Source: Photorhabdus bodei (GTDB lineage Bacteria; Pseudomonadota; Gammaproteobacteria; Enterobacterales; Enterobacteriaceae). Taken from it: a stretch of DNA of 50,498 nucleotides. The stretch is taken from positions 1 to 50,498 of the forward strand of contig NZ_NSCM01000036.1 in NCBI RefSeq assembly GCF_003287735.1, in the 5' to 3' direction. This document shows, one piece after another, positions 1 to 8,509 of the stretch. The notes under the pieces are model-generated. The model worked only from the letters and a program-made list of their open reading frames with translations, was not told the origin of the DNA and made no database searches. Numbering within the stretch: position 1 is the stretch's first letter; the number at the start of each line of letters is the position of its first letter. Made by a program: the position numbers and the translations under genes.

Positions 1-108
1 ATCAGCACCTTTGAATTTCAAGAACATAAAATGGTGACAGGAATGCAATCTTACCACCATGAGCTTTTGAGTTTATTAGGCGTACAATATAAAGCGGTTT
101 ATTCCTGA
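1..108 (+). CDS. 3' end of an unidentified gene (partial)
   Basis: An open frame runs in from the left edge and stops with TGA at 106-108, giving 35 residues that end in LLGVQYKAVYS. The frame has no start codon in the window, so only a C-terminus is visible. I do not recognise the family. The piece is directly followed by a half ERIC element, which fits the end of a transcribed gene. It could be a chance open frame because the fragment is short. Confidence 0.45.
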   Translation: MSTFEFQEHKMVTGMQSYHHELLSLLGVQYKAVYS

Positions 109-128
109 ATTAGGTGCGGAATGAAGGA

Positions 129-191
129 TATATACCCTATGGATTTCAAGTTGCATCGCGACGGCAAGGGAGCGAATCCCCGGGAGCATAG
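129..191 (-). repeat. Partial ERIC (IRU) element, one half only
   Basis: The stretch matches the outer half of the complete ERIC copies elsewhere in the window, running from the terminal TATACCCT through the GGGAGCGAATCCCCGGGAGCATAG segment. The other half, carrying the GGGGTGAGCG and CAACTTGAAAG segments, is missing. It is in the same orientation as the copy at 25721-25847. The internal end is abrupt, so this is a truncated copy and not a diverged full one. Confidence 0.85.
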
Positions 192-412
192 TTAAATATC
201 AGGAAAGTATCACTTTAACGCAAAAGAAAATGTTGAATTACTGATGTTTACAAATTGTGATTTAATACTAAAAATAATAATTTTGTGATTCAATATTAAT
301 ATGAATTTTATTTATATGTTGAAAAGTTATTGTAAAAATACAAGTAATTTTATTTTAAAAACTATGATTTATATTAGTGGTTTTTTTGATCTTAATTATT
401 AATATAAAAGAT

Positions 413-427
413 GATTGTTAAACAATC
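413..427. promoter_or_regulatory. 15-bp perfect palindrome upstream of the PixA-like pair
   Basis: GATTGTT-A-AACAATC forms a perfect dyad that ends 15 bases before the AAGGAG ribosome site of the first PixA-like gene. It has no U-tract and sits between gene and likely promoter, so an operator or 5'-UTR hairpin is more likely than a terminator. The flanking 192-456 stretch is strongly AT-rich and holds no other gene. Confidence 0.35.
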
Positions 428-456
428 TAACACCTTATTGTGAAGGAGAATAGATA

Positions 457-1038
457 ATGAGTGACGCTATAGAGAGTTCTAGATATCAAGTTGTAGATAT
501 TCTGATTTGTGTCGATGCAGAAGCTATCGTTAGTCATTATGATTTAAGTAAATCACAAACATTAGAAACTGCGAAAGTGGTATCTAATAATTACTTTTAT
601 TATATAACAAGTACTGGGAATCTTTATGCTCCTAAAAATAATGCTCAAGGAGAGTTGGAGATAACAGTCAATGTTGCTGATGACATTAGATGGAGGCCAA
701 TGTCTTTGACACAGCAATTTGAATATACAGTACTTTTATGCCACATGAAAGGAACCGCGATTAGTGGTAATGATGTTACGCTTATAACATTACCGCAACT
801 TGATTATGGTGATATTTCTATTCCTTATTTGGCTAAGGCTGATAATAATAATATCAATAGTGTGGTATATAAAAGAGATGGAGAAAGTCATGGTGGACTA
901 ATAACACGATATTATCATCAATCAACAGCTCAAAGAGAGGGGTACGGTCAATATACTTGGTATATAAAAATATATCGTAAAAAACAACTCATTGGATATG
1001 TCTGTCATGATCCTTTCATTAGAGTTCTAGATGACTAA
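457..1038 (+). CDS. PixA/AidA-family inclusion-body protein
   Basis: 193 residues with no signal peptide. The pattern YYIT-x-GNLYAPKNNAQGEL, followed by DDIRWRPMSL and a hydrophobic LLCHM segment, is characteristic of the AidA/PixA family. Known members include PixA, the inclusion-body protein of Xenorhabdus nematophila, and quorum-regulated AidA of Ralstonia. An AAGGAG site at 443-448 fixes the start. The next gene encodes a paralogue 39 bases downstream, so the two are probably co-transcribed up to the terminator at 1734. The family makes abundant cytoplasmic proteins in stationary phase. The biochemical role is not deducible here. Unlike X. nematophila PixA, this protein is not obviously methionine-rich. 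Confidence 0.85.
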   Translation: MSDAIESSRYQVVDILICVDAEAIVSHYDLSKSQTLETAKVVSNNYFYYITSTGNLYAPKNNAQGELEITVNVADDIRWRPMSLTQQFEYTVLLCHMKGTAISGNDVTLITLPQLDYGDISIPYLAKADNNNINSVVYKRDGESHGGLITRYYHQSTAQREGYGQYTWYIKIYRKKQLIGYVCHDPFIRVLDD

Positions 1039-1077
1039 ATATTTAGAAAATTAATATATAAAAATAGGAATAGTATT

Positions 1078-1674
1078 ATGAATAATATTGAATATACAGA
1101 ACTGGATGATGCAAGGTCCATTGTTGGTGTACAATTGATTGATGTTCTTGCTATTGTTGATGTAAAAGCTATCATAAATGATCTCGGCAATTCTATTAGT
1201 AAGGACTCTGGCAAACCAACGGTAATGGATGATAAATACATTTATTACATTACCTCTCAAAATAATATCTATGTTCCCAAAAATAATGCTCAAGGTACAC
1301 TTTTAATTCAAGGTAAGGTAGGGGATATAATTAGATGGCGGGCTTCAACTTTATCGGCTCAATTTGATGATCAGGTATTTCTATATCATATGGCAGGAGT
1401 AGGTGCCCAATCACTAGTTTCGCCACCAACTCTAACTTCGGCTGTATCTCAAGTTGCGGCCCCAAGTAAAGAGGCAACGTTAGGGACTAACCAAGACTAT
1501 CCTGTAGTGCTGGAAACTCGTAATATTTTCAATCAAGGATCTAAATTACGTACTCCAGGTACAGCCAAATATTCATGGTATATATCCATTTTTGAAAGAT
1601 GGAATGTTAAAGACAATATTGGTAATCTTGTTGGCTATCTCGCTCATTCTCCAAATATCCAAATAGTTGATTAA
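1078..1674 (+). CDS. PixA/AidA-family inclusion-body protein, second copy
   Basis: 198 residues, a diverged tandem paralogue of the preceding gene. Shared blocks include VDVKAII, YYITSQNNIYVPKNNAQG, IIRWRASTLSAQF and FLYHM, and the end GYLAHSP mirrors GYVCHDP. An AGGA lies just upstream of the ATG. The main differences are a Ser/Pro/Thr/Val-rich insert around residues 120-145 and different outer loops, as expected if the copies have specialised. It ends 59 bases before a strong terminator, so the pair appears to be a two-gene operon. No signal peptide or membrane segment is present. Confidence 0.85.
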   Translation: MNNIEYTELDDARSIVGVQLIDVLAIVDVKAIINDLGNSISKDSGKPTVMDDKYIYYITSQNNIYVPKNNAQGTLLIQGKVGDIIRWRASTLSAQFDDQVFLYHMAGVGAQSLVSPPTLTSAVSQVAAPSKEATLGTNQDYPVVLETRNIFNQGSKLRTPGTAKYSWYISIFERWNVKDNIGNLVGYLAHSPNIQIVD

Positions 1675-1733
1675 ATTTGACATTACCTGAAAATTTAATA
1701 AATCAACCATGAAATATTAAAAGTCAGCAGGCT

Positions 1734-1776
1734 ATCACTGGAAAACAGGGTATAATTTCCAGTGATTTTATTTTCT
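1734..1776 (+). terminator. Rho-independent terminator of the PixA-like pair
   Basis: Perfect 11-bp stem ATCACTGGAAA (1734-1744) with TTTCCAGTGAT (1756-1766), an 11-base loop, then TTTTATTTTCTT. It sits 59 bases after the stop of the second PixA-like gene. From here to the recombinase at 2071 there is about 300 bases of AT-rich sequence in which I see no gene. Confidence 0.85.
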
Positions 1777-2070
1777 TCATTCCTGAGAAAGTATCCATTC
1801 ATGTAATAATGGAATTTATTATTAAAACTCTCATTAAATACACGTTTTTATTTAATTGTTTTATCTTTTAATTTTCAAGAAAATTATTTTAAAAGTAATT
1901 ATAAGAAATAATGGGTAGATCTTATCATGTGAATAACCATTTTATCGGATAAAAACCCTCATCAGTATATGGACAAGGATTTTTATAATCGAATGATTGG
2001 ATGATTTTTTTGTTTCAGAGAGAAATAGTTTCTCATACTACATGTCTTACATAGAAAAGAGATATTGAAA

Positions 2071-2643
2071 TTAATCGAGTCCTTTTGCAGGAGCCTCCCA
2101 TATTTTGAAAAATCGTTTTACATTGCTTGCGGTGTAAATAACGGTATGGGATATATTTCGATGGCCGAGATAATCTTGAATAAGGCGTGTATCTCTTCCT
2201 AAATCAGCGAGAGCATAACCACAGGAATGTCTTAACATATGTGGATGAGGTGAAATATTGACTAATGCTTGTTTGCCATAACGCTTTAATAAACCATAAA
2301 CTTGTTGGCGTGAAATAGCACCTGATTTTTGTGATAAAAAGACCCACTCTGTATCTGATTCTCTCCAACTCTTTCTAATATTAAACCATTGATTTAAAGC
2401 TTTAATTTCTTCTGGTATTAGTGGATGTGTTGTTGATAATCCCCCTTTTAATCGTCTGACATGAATAATTTCTGAGTTAAGATCAAGATCGGATAACGTT
2501 AGATTGCATAACTCGCTCACTCTAAATCCATGAATGAAGCACATTAGTAGCATGCAATAATCTCGCTCGGCATGATATCCTTGACGTGCTTTTTCTAAAA
2601 TCGCATTAATTTCATATCTGGTTAAAAACTTACGTTTCTTCAT
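2071..2643 (-). CDS. Fimbrial-switch tyrosine recombinase (FimB/FimE/MrpI type)
   Basis: 190 residues, the normal length of the short fimbrial invertases, which lack the N-terminal arm-binding domain. All catalytic positions of the tyrosine-recombinase family are visible: R41 in GFRVSEL, H135 and R138 in HPHMLRH, H161 in LGHRN and the nucleophile Y170 in TVIYTASN. It is divergent from madA, and the invertible segment at 2881-3197 lies between them, the same layout as mrpI-mrpA in Proteus. It probably inverts that segment and so switches the mad fimbrial operon on and off. By analogy with mrpI it may be called madI; I am not certain of the published symbol. Confidence 0.92.
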   Translation of the reverse strand: MKKRKFLTRYEINAILEKARQGYHAERDYCMLLMCFIHGFRVSELCNLTLSDLDLNSEIIHVRRLKGGLSTTHPLIPEEIKALNQWFNIRKSWRESDTEWVFLSQKSGAISRQQVYGLLKRYGKQALVNISPHPHMLRHSCGYALADLGRDTRLIQDYLGHRNISHTVIYTASNVKRFFKIWEAPAKGLD

Positions 2644-2880
2644 GAAAATAATTCCTGTGAAATTGGGGCGGATAGTTATAGGTAGAGAAATAATATTAAT
2701 CTACCGGAATATATCAATTAATAGAACTTTTATAAAATTATTAGCTGATAACGCTATTTATTTTAGCAAAAATCTATAAATACCGTTTTTAGATAGTTAT
2801 AAATAGCCATTTTTTAATAGAAAATATCAGCTTGTAAGCTTTGCAATTATATATTTGGAAATTATTTAACAACAAAAAGA

Positions 2881-2905
2881 AACTAAACAGAATGCACCAA
2901 ACTGT
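2881..2905 (+). repeat. Left inverted repeat of the mad switch
   Basis: Begins AACTAAACAG and continues with the 15-base core AATGCACCAAACTGT. It matches the reverse complement of 3173-3197 at 23 of 25 positions, with the core identical. It should be a recombination site for the adjacent invertase. Confidence 0.9.
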
Positions 2906-3014
2906 AAATATGTTCCTATAAAACGACTGATTAAGTCAAATTTTGTGTAATTCAAAATTGCTAATCTTTAACTATTTATAATATATGGATTTTTTTCATT
3001 ATTTTTTACTATTT

Positions 3015-3043
3015 TTCATACTTTACCATCAAATTATTGTAAA
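3015..3043 (-). promoter_or_regulatory. Candidate sigma70 promoter inside the mad switch, reading leftward
   Basis: On the minus strand TTTACA (5 of 6 to the -35 consensus) is separated by exactly 17 bases from TATGAA (4 of 6 to the -10). It is the best-spaced pair I found in the invertible segment. As sequenced it reads toward the recombinase gene, and inversion would point it at madA. Transcript mapping is absent, so the match is only suggestive. Confidence 0.4.
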
Positions 3044-3172
3044 AAATTAGTGGGTTCATCTGAATTCAATCAAATATTAATTCATTAATTAGATTATAAG
3101 TTCAAATTAATGTCTTTTTTAGAATATTAACTCCGAAATATCATGCATTCTTAGTTTTTTTGACTGAAAAAA

Positions 3173-3197
3173 ACAGTTTGGTGCATTTTGTTTGGTT
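3173..3197 (-). repeat. Right inverted repeat of the mad switch
   Basis: Carries the core ACAGTTTGGTGCATT followed by TTGTTTGGTT. It is the reverse complement of 2881-2905 with two mismatches. The madA start codon lies 130 bases to the right, leaving room for a leader outside the invertible part. Confidence 0.9.
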
Positions 3198-3326
3198 TAG
3201 AAAATATTAATCCGAGATTTTTAAACTATTTTGCGCTGAATATCAGGTGCATGGGGCTGGAGTCCTGCACGGTTATTTTTTTATGGTTATGGGTATTTTA
3301 TCCTTAAATTCAAGGAATTAGTTCAC

Positions 3327-3866
3327 ATGAGATTGAATAAATTGGTTATGGCCCTGGGGTTAGGTGTGGTTTTGGCTGCGGGTTCGGTAAATGCAGCGAA
3401 TCCTAGCCAAGGTCACGGAACGGTGACTTTTACCGGGTCTATTACTGATGCGCCTTGTTCTATCACCCCGGAAACGGTTGATCAGGTAGTACCGATGGGC
3501 TCTATTTCTAGCGCATCTTTGAAAAACGGTGGCCGTTCTTCTTCCACGCCATTCAAAATTTCTTTAGATAACTGTACGACTGAAACGATAAGTACAGTCA
3601 CCACGACGTTTGTTGGCGCCAAATCTAGCATCGCCGGCGGTGATGGTTTGCTGGGTATCGAAGGAATTGCTAAAGGTGCGGGTATTGCGATCACTGATGC
3701 GGGCGGTAACAAAATCAAACTAGGTACCCCCTCACCGGCTGTAGCTCTGCATGATGGTAATAATGATCTGCATTTTGCTGCTTATCTTCAGGGTGATACT
3801 TCACCTGATGCCGTTGTTCCGGGTAATTTCACCGGCATTGCCAACTTCCAGCTGACTTACCAATAA
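3327..3866 (+). CDS. madA: Major fimbrial subunit MadA
   Basis: 179 residues, the usual size of a type-1/MR/P-like pilin. A signal peptide ends at VNA-ANPSQ (about residue 23). The mature part has the Cys pair of chaperone-usher pilins (APCSI and DNCTT) and the C-terminal FQLTYQ strand with the penultimate Tyr needed for chaperone recognition. It is the first gene after the mad switch and is followed by a stable hairpin, as expected for a shaft protein needed in excess. The mad (maternal adhesion) fimbria is known to be required for Photorhabdus to colonise the maternal nematode gut. The symbol rests on this locus layout. Confidence 0.9.
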   Translation: MRLNKLVMALGLGVVLAAGSVNAANPSQGHGTVTFTGSITDAPCSITPETVDQVVPMGSISSASLKNGGRSSSTPFKISLDNCTTETISTVTTTFVGAKSSIAGGDGLLGIEGIAKGAGIAITDAGGNKIKLGTPSPAVALHDGNNDLHFAAYLQGDTSPDAVVPGNFTGIANFQLTYQ

Positions 3867-3880
3867 GTCTTTTCATGCAC

Positions 3881-3910
3881 GGAAACGCTTACAAGGAGGC
3901 GGGCGTTTCC
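3881..3910 (+). terminator. Attenuator-like hairpin between madA and madB
   Basis: An 8-bp perfect stem GGAAACGC (3881-3888) with GCGTTTCC (3903-3910) lies 15 bases after the madA stop. No U-tract follows. Such hairpins after the major pilin gene usually stabilise its message or cut read-through, keeping shaft subunit in excess over usher and tip proteins. The loop contains AAGGAGG, a strong ribosome-binding sequence with no start codon at the right distance. Confidence 0.6.
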
Positions 3911-3949
3911 TAATCAAAAGTTTTGAATAAGTTTAGCTGGAGAGAAGTC

Positions 3950-4498
3950 ATGAGCCGATATTCTGCCGTTGTTGTAGTGCCCTGCCTGTTAATGTTTTCC
4001 TGTGTTATTGAAGCTGAAACGGCTGCTCCACAAGGAACGCAAGGATATGGTCGCGTTAGCATGCAAGGCACCATCATTGATACGGCCTGTGCGATTGATG
4101 CAGGTAGCCGTGACCAGACGATTGAGTTAGCCACGATCCCGGTAAGCCGGATGATACATGACGGACAGGGAGCCGTGCGCCCCTTTTCCATCCGTTTGAT
4201 TAACTGTGTACTGACTTCTGCCGCCTTGGGTAAACCCGATTGGCGCCACTTTCAGGTGATGTTTGATGGCGTGCCGGATGGGAACAATTTCCGGTTATCT
4301 GGTGTGGCTCAAGGAGTGGCGTTACAAATTACAGACATATACGGCAATCAGGCGTATCCGGGAGCTCCACTACCGGTGGGGGACTTACAGGCAGAGCAGA
4401 TGAAGCTTAATTACGTGATGCGATTGGTGGGTAATCACCAGTTATTGCAAGCGGGGCAGTATCGAACCACGGTTCGGTTCAGGCTGGATTATCACTAA
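3950..4498 (+). CDS. madB: Minor fimbrial subunit MadB (MrpB-like)
   Basis: About 182 residues from the ATG at 3950, which has GGAGAG five bases upstream; an in-frame TTG at 3923 is less likely. A signal peptide ends near IEA-ETAAP. The mature domain carries the two pilin cysteines (DTACAI and INCVL) and ends in FRLDYH, a normal pilin C-terminus. In the mrp-type layout the gene after the major subunit encodes a pilin thought to end or anchor the rod. It lies 19 bases before the usher gene. Confidence 0.8.
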   Translation: MSRYSAVVVVPCLLMFSCVIEAETAAPQGTQGYGRVSMQGTIIDTACAIDAGSRDQTIELATIPVSRMIHDGQGAVRPFSIRLINCVLTSAALGKPDWRHFQVMFDGVPDGNNFRLSGVAQGVALQITDIYGNQAYPGAPLPVGDLQAEQMKLNYVMRLVGNHQLLQAGQYRTTVRFRLDYH

Positions 4499-4517
4499 TC
4501 ATCGATCTGGGAATGTT

Positions 4518-7073
4518 ATGGCTTTGTTTTTGGGTTTGACCACTGAATATGACAGGGTGGTCTCGGTTCGGTGTGTCCTGAAACCTCTTATTGTTTCGGT
4601 ACTGCTTGCTTTAATGGGTACTCATGCGGTGTATGCGGAAGAGGAAATTGAATTTAATACGGACGTGTTGGATGTTCAGGATCGTTCTCGGATTAATTTA
4701 AAAGAGTTTTCCCGCGCGGGTTATATCATGCCGGGGAATTATCAGATGGCGGTGCGTCTGAATAAAAGCGAACTGCCGGAGATGCCGGTGACTTTTATGG
4801 TACCACCGGATGATCCGAAGGGGAGTGTGGCGTGTTTGCCGCCTGAGCTGGTCAAGCAGTTGGGGCTGCGGGCGGAATGGGAATCAAAGATGACCTGGTG
4901 GAACAATAACCAGTGTCTGGAGACTAAAACGCTGCCTGGCATGACAGTGCGCGGTGATCTGAGCAGTGACACGTTATACCTGAGTGTGCCTCAAGCCTAT
5001 CTCGAATATAACTCACCAGACTGGGACCCGCCGTCACGTTGGGATGAGGGGATTTTCGGAATGATGTTTGATTATAACGTCAATGCTCAGATCTCTAAGC
5101 CGGCGAAGGGAAGTGAAAATCAGAATGTCAGTGCTAATGGTACGACTGGGATAAATTTTGGGGCGTGGCGCCTGCGGGCAGACTGGCAATCACAGTATAA
5201 CCACGTCACGGGGCGGGCAGGGAGCACAGAAAAAAACTGGGATTGGAGCCGTTATTACTTGTACCGGGCAATACCACATTGGCAGGCTAAGCTAACGTTG
5301 GGTGAGGATTACCTTAATTCAGATATCTTTGACAGCTTCCGTTTTACCGGTTTGAGTTTGGTGACGGATGACAATATGTTGCCTCCGAACCTGCGAGGCT
5401 ATGCGCCAGAGGTGACGGGGGTAGCGAAAACCAATGCCAGAGTGACTATTCGTCAGCAGGGGCGGGTGTTGTATGAGACCCAAGTTGCGCCAGGTCCATT
5501 CCGTATTCAGGACATCAATGATGCAGTGAGCGGCAAACTGGATGTGCGGGTAGAGGAGCAGGATGGCGGTTTACAGGAATTTCAGATCGATACTGCGAAT
5601 ATTCCCTATTTAACTCGTCCGGGCCGGGTTCAGTACAAACTGGCGGCGGGTAAGCCGACTAACTGGAAACATCACAGCGAGGGATCGGGCTTTGGTATTG
5701 GTGAGTTTTCCTGGGGAATAAACAATGGTTGGTCGCTGTACGGTGGGATATTGGGGGCCGGGAATTATAACGCGTTGTCATTGGGGGTTGGGCGTGATCT
5801 GATGGTCTTTGGCGCTCTTTCCTTTGATGTCACTGAATCCCGCGCCCATTTACCGGCTGAGGACCAAACGTTGACTGGTGGCTCTTATCGTCTCAGTTAT
5901 TCCAAGCGTTTTGAGGAGTATGACAGTCAGGTGACTTTTGCCGGTTACCGTTTCTCGGAACGTGACTTTATGAGCATGAGCCAGTATCTGGATCGCCGTT
6001 ATCACGATGGTGATGCGGAGAGTAATAAAGAACTTTACACCATTATGTTGAATAAGCAGTTTACGCATATTGGTACCAGTATCTACTTAAATTACAGCCA
6101 CCAGACTTATTGGAACCGTTCGAATAACGATCGCTATAACTTATCGATATCACGTTATTTTGATATTGGCAGTTATAAGAACATTAACCTGAATCTGTCT
6201 GCTTACCGTAATAAATATGAAGGTAAAAATGACGACGGGATGTATATGACATTATCCCTGCCGTGGGGTAATTCAGGAACGGTCAGTTATAACGCAATGG
6301 TCAACCGGGAAGGTAACTCCCACACGGTAGGTTATTACGACCGGATTAATGAAAACAGTAACTATCGTTTAGCGGCTGGCACCAGTATTGATGGCAAGGC
6401 CGCGGCTAACGGTTATTTAACCCATTACGGCGATCGTGCTCAACTAACGACCAGTGCAAGTTATCAGGATGGGCGTTATACCACGGCGGCGCTTTCTATT
6501 CAGGGGGGGATGACCGTGACGCCGAAAGGCGCGGCATTGCATCGCATTAATATGCCGGGTACCACCCGTTTGATGGTGGATACCGATGGTGTCGGTGGCG
6601 TACCGGTGAAAGGCTTTGGCGCGATTACCCATACCAATATGTTCGGTAAAGCGGTGATCTCTGATGTGAACAACTATTACCGTAACAGTGCGAGTATTGA
6701 TTTGAACAAACTGCCGGACAATGTGGAGGCAATCCGGTCGGTACAACAAGCGACGCTGACGGAAGGGGCGATAGGTTATCGTAAATTCCAAGTGATATCC
6801 GGTGAAAAAGCGATGGGTATGATCCGCTTGCCGGATGGTAGCACGCCGCCGTTTGGGGCAACGGTACTGAATAAGGATCAACGGGAGATCGGTATCGTCA
6901 GTGATGGTGGGAACACCTACCTGAGTGGGATAAATCCGGGAGAGAAACTGGATGTGCGTTGGGATGGGGAATTGCAATGTGTGATTGAGCTGCCACATCA
7001 ATTACCAAAAGTAGAAGAGATGGCTTCGTTATTACTGCTCTGCCAGTTAGCCGACGGCAATAAACAGCCATAA
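4518..7073 (+). CDS. madC: Outer-membrane fimbrial usher MadC (PapC/FimD family)
   Basis: 851 residues, full length for the family. After a long signal peptide ending near VYA-EEEIEF come the N-terminal periplasmic domain (FNTDVLD through NNNQCLE, with the paired Cys of the usher N-domain), the 24-strand barrel with the plug region, and the C-terminal domains with a Cys pair (LQCVIEL, LLLCQL). Usher signatures include SWGINNGWSLYGG, NLRGYAPEVTGVA and PGPFRIQDI. It should take chaperone-subunit complexes delivered by MadD and secrete the assembling fimbria. No frameshift is seen. Confidence 0.95.
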   Translation: MALFLGLTTEYDRVVSVRCVLKPLIVSVLLALMGTHAVYAEEEIEFNTDVLDVQDRSRINLKEFSRAGYIMPGNYQMAVRLNKSELPEMPVTFMVPPDDPKGSVACLPPELVKQLGLRAEWESKMTWWNNNQCLETKTLPGMTVRGDLSSDTLYLSVPQAYLEYNSPDWDPPSRWDEGIFGMMFDYNVNAQISKPAKGSENQNVSANGTTGINFGAWRLRADWQSQYNHVTGRAGSTEKNWDWSRYYLYRAIPHWQAKLTLGEDYLNSDIFDSFRFTGLSLVTDDNMLPPNLRGYAPEVTGVAKTNARVTIRQQGRVLYETQVAPGPFRIQDINDAVSGKLDVRVEEQDGGLQEFQIDTANIPYLTRPGRVQYKLAAGKPTNWKHHSEGSGFGIGEFSWGINNGWSLYGGILGAGNYNALSLGVGRDLMVFGALSFDVTESRAHLPAEDQTLTGGSYRLSYSKRFEEYDSQVTFAGYRFSERDFMSMSQYLDRRYHDGDAESNKELYTIMLNKQFTHIGTSIYLNYSHQTYWNRSNNDRYNLSISRYFDIGSYKNINLNLSAYRNKYEGKNDDGMYMTLSLPWGNSGTVSYNAMVNREGNSHTVGYYDRINENSNYRLAAGTSIDGKAAANGYLTHYGDRAQLTTSASYQDGRYTTAALSIQGGMTVTPKGAALHRINMPGTTRLMVDTDGVGGVPVKGFGAITHTNMFGKAVISDVNNYYRNSASIDLNKLPDNVEAIRSVQQATLTEGAIGYRKFQVISGEKAMGMIRLPDGSTPPFGATVLNKDQREIGIVSDGGNTYLSGINPGEKLDVRWDGELQCVIELPHQLPKVEEMASLLLLCQLADGNKQP

Positions 7074-7168
7074 CTTTCATTGACTGGCAGAGTAAAAACC
7101 TTGTTGCTGTCACCGAAGTGTATCGCGGTGACCTGTAATGATTATTCTAAGAATGAGTAATTGAGAGC

Positions 7169-7912
7169 ATGAAATTGAAGAAGACAATCAATGTAGTCGC
7201 GATCGCTATCCTAAGTCTGTCGGTGATCAGTGAGGCAATGGCGGCGATTGCGCTGGATCGTACCCGCGTCGTGTTTAACGGTGAGGACAAATCCACCAGT
7301 ATGGATATTAGCAACCAGAACAAAGAGTTGCCGTATCTGGCGCAGGGATGGATAGAAGATGAGCAGGGTAACAAAATCAATGGTCCGTTAGTGGTGACAC
7401 CACCGGTGCAGCGGGTGGAACCGGGTGCTAAGAGCCAGGTGAAAATAGAGTCACTGCCAACAATCGCACAGTTACCCCAAGATCGGGAAAGCTTGTTCTA
7501 TTTTAATTTGCGTGAAATTCCGCCACGCAGCAAGAAACCGAATACCTTGCAGATTGCGCTACAAACCCGGATCAAACTGTTCTATCGTCCGAAAGCCATT
7601 TTTGCCAGCCGTACCGATTTGGATAATCCGTGGCAAGAGAAGATGACTTTGACGCGTCAGGGGGACCGATATCAGGTGAACAACCCGACGCCCTATTACA
7701 TCACCGTGGTGGATGCGGTAAGCCAGCTTAAGGGTAAAACGGTGGCGGACTTTAAGCCATTGATGATCGCGCCCAAAAGTAACGCGGTGCTGAGTGGTAG
7801 TGCAGGGGCATTAGGGAGTGCGCCGGTACTGACGTATGTCAATGATTATGGTGGCCGGCCGCAATTAACTTTTAGTTGTGCAGGCAACCATTGTCAGGTG
7901 AATTATGACTAA
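7169..7912 (+). CDS. madD: Periplasmic fimbrial chaperone MadD (PapD family)
   Basis: 247 residues with a signal peptide ending at AMA-AIALD. The PapD hallmarks are present: DRTRVVFNGEDKS in the first strand, and FYFNLREIPP followed by LQIALQTRIKLFYRP in the subunit-binding face. The C-terminal domain has a Cys pair (FSCAGNHCQV), seen in some members. It caps subunits in the periplasm and passes them to MadC. The 95-base gap before it contains a small GTCACCG/CGGTGAC hairpin (7109-7132) without a U-tract. Its stop codon overlaps the start of the next gene. Confidence 0.95.
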   Translation: MKLKKTINVVAIAILSLSVISEAMAAIALDRTRVVFNGEDKSTSMDISNQNKELPYLAQGWIEDEQGNKINGPLVVTPPVQRVEPGAKSQVKIESLPTIAQLPQDRESLFYFNLREIPPRSKKPNTLQIALQTRIKLFYRPKAIFASRTDLDNPWQEKMTLTRQGDRYQVNNPTPYYITVVDAVSQLKGKTVADFKPLMIAPKSNAVLSGSAGALGSAPVLTYVNDYGGRPQLTFSCAGNHCQVNYD

Positions 7913-8495
7913 TTCTCTGAGTTCTCTTTCTCTGTGTTCTCTGCGAATAAAAAGACAGTATCGCAGGCAGAAAAAATGGAGCGTATTACTGCTTGGCTGT
8001 TTGTTGAGTGTAAATGCTCAGGCTGATTTGCTGACAACAAGGGGAAATATAGCAGCAAGACCTGTCAGCAATTTTTCGGGTAAAACACCGGTCAATATTT
8101 ACGGCGTGGTTATCGCACCTCCACCTTGTGTGATTAATAATGGCAATACTATCGATGTAGATTTTGGCGACGTGATGATTACTCGGATTGATGGGGTTAA
8201 TTATATGCAACCCGTCAAATACACCGTGAAATGTGAAAAAATGCCAGCTAATGCAATGAAAATGATGATATCGGGTAACACTGCCAGTTTTGATCCAGCG
8301 GTGTTGCAAACCAATCACACTGGGCTTGGTATCGCTGTCATTCATAACGGACGAAAATTGCCCGTCAATGACTGGATGAAATTTAACTATCCTGATTTTC
8401 CTGAATTACATGCGGTGCCAGTAAAAGATATGGCTGCGGTATTGCAAGGCGGCGACTTTGGCGCGGGTGCGACCATGATGGTTGAATACCAGTGA
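7905..8495 (+). CDS. madE: Minor fimbrial subunit MadE (MrpE-like)
   Basis: 196 residues, starting at an ATG that overlaps the end of madD by eight bases, so translation is probably coupled. An unusually long basic N-terminus (RIKRQYRRQKK) precedes the hydrophobic signal segment ending near AQA-DLLTT. The pilin domain shows PPPCVINNGNTIDVDFGDV, the second Cys in VKCEK and the terminal MVEYQ. The block CVIN-x-GN-x-IDV is shared with the next gene, so the two are related minor subunits, likely adaptors between rod and tip. Confidence 0.85.
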   Translation: MTNSLSSLSLCSLRIKRQYRRQKKWSVLLLGCLLSVNAQADLLTTRGNIAARPVSNFSGKTPVNIYGVVIAPPPCVINNGNTIDVDFGDVMITRIDGVNYMQPVKYTVKCEKMPANAMKMMISGNTASFDPAVLQTNHTGLGIAVIHNGRKLPVNDWMKFNYPDFPELHAVPVKDMAAVLQGGDFGAGATMMVEYQ

Positions 8496-8509
8496 ACGGG
8501 AGACATGCA

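Larger units (their letters stand above)
2881..3197. promoter_or_regulatory. Invertible promoter element of the mad fimbrial operon (mad switch)
   Basis: A 317-bp segment bounded by 25-bp inverted repeats, with about 267 bp of very AT-rich DNA between them. It occupies the intergenic space between the recombinase gene and madA. Published work on Photorhabdus describes stochastic inversion of the mad promoter as the switch between a pathogenic P form (off) and a small-celled, nematode-colonising M form (on). The best sigma70 match I find inside (3015-3043) points left, away from madA, which suggests this assembly carries the OFF orientation. That reading is an inference, since a perfect TATAAT without a good -35 exists on the other strand at 2977-2982. 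Confidence 0.88.

Noticed and set aside
6444..7001. 185-codon minus-strand frame within the usher gene
   Set aside because: Shadow of madC; the His/Arg/Thr-rich translation is typical of an antisense frame of a usher gene.
7109..7132. Terminator between madC and madD
   Set aside because: Only a 7-bp hairpin without a U-run; mentioned with madD but not called as a terminator.
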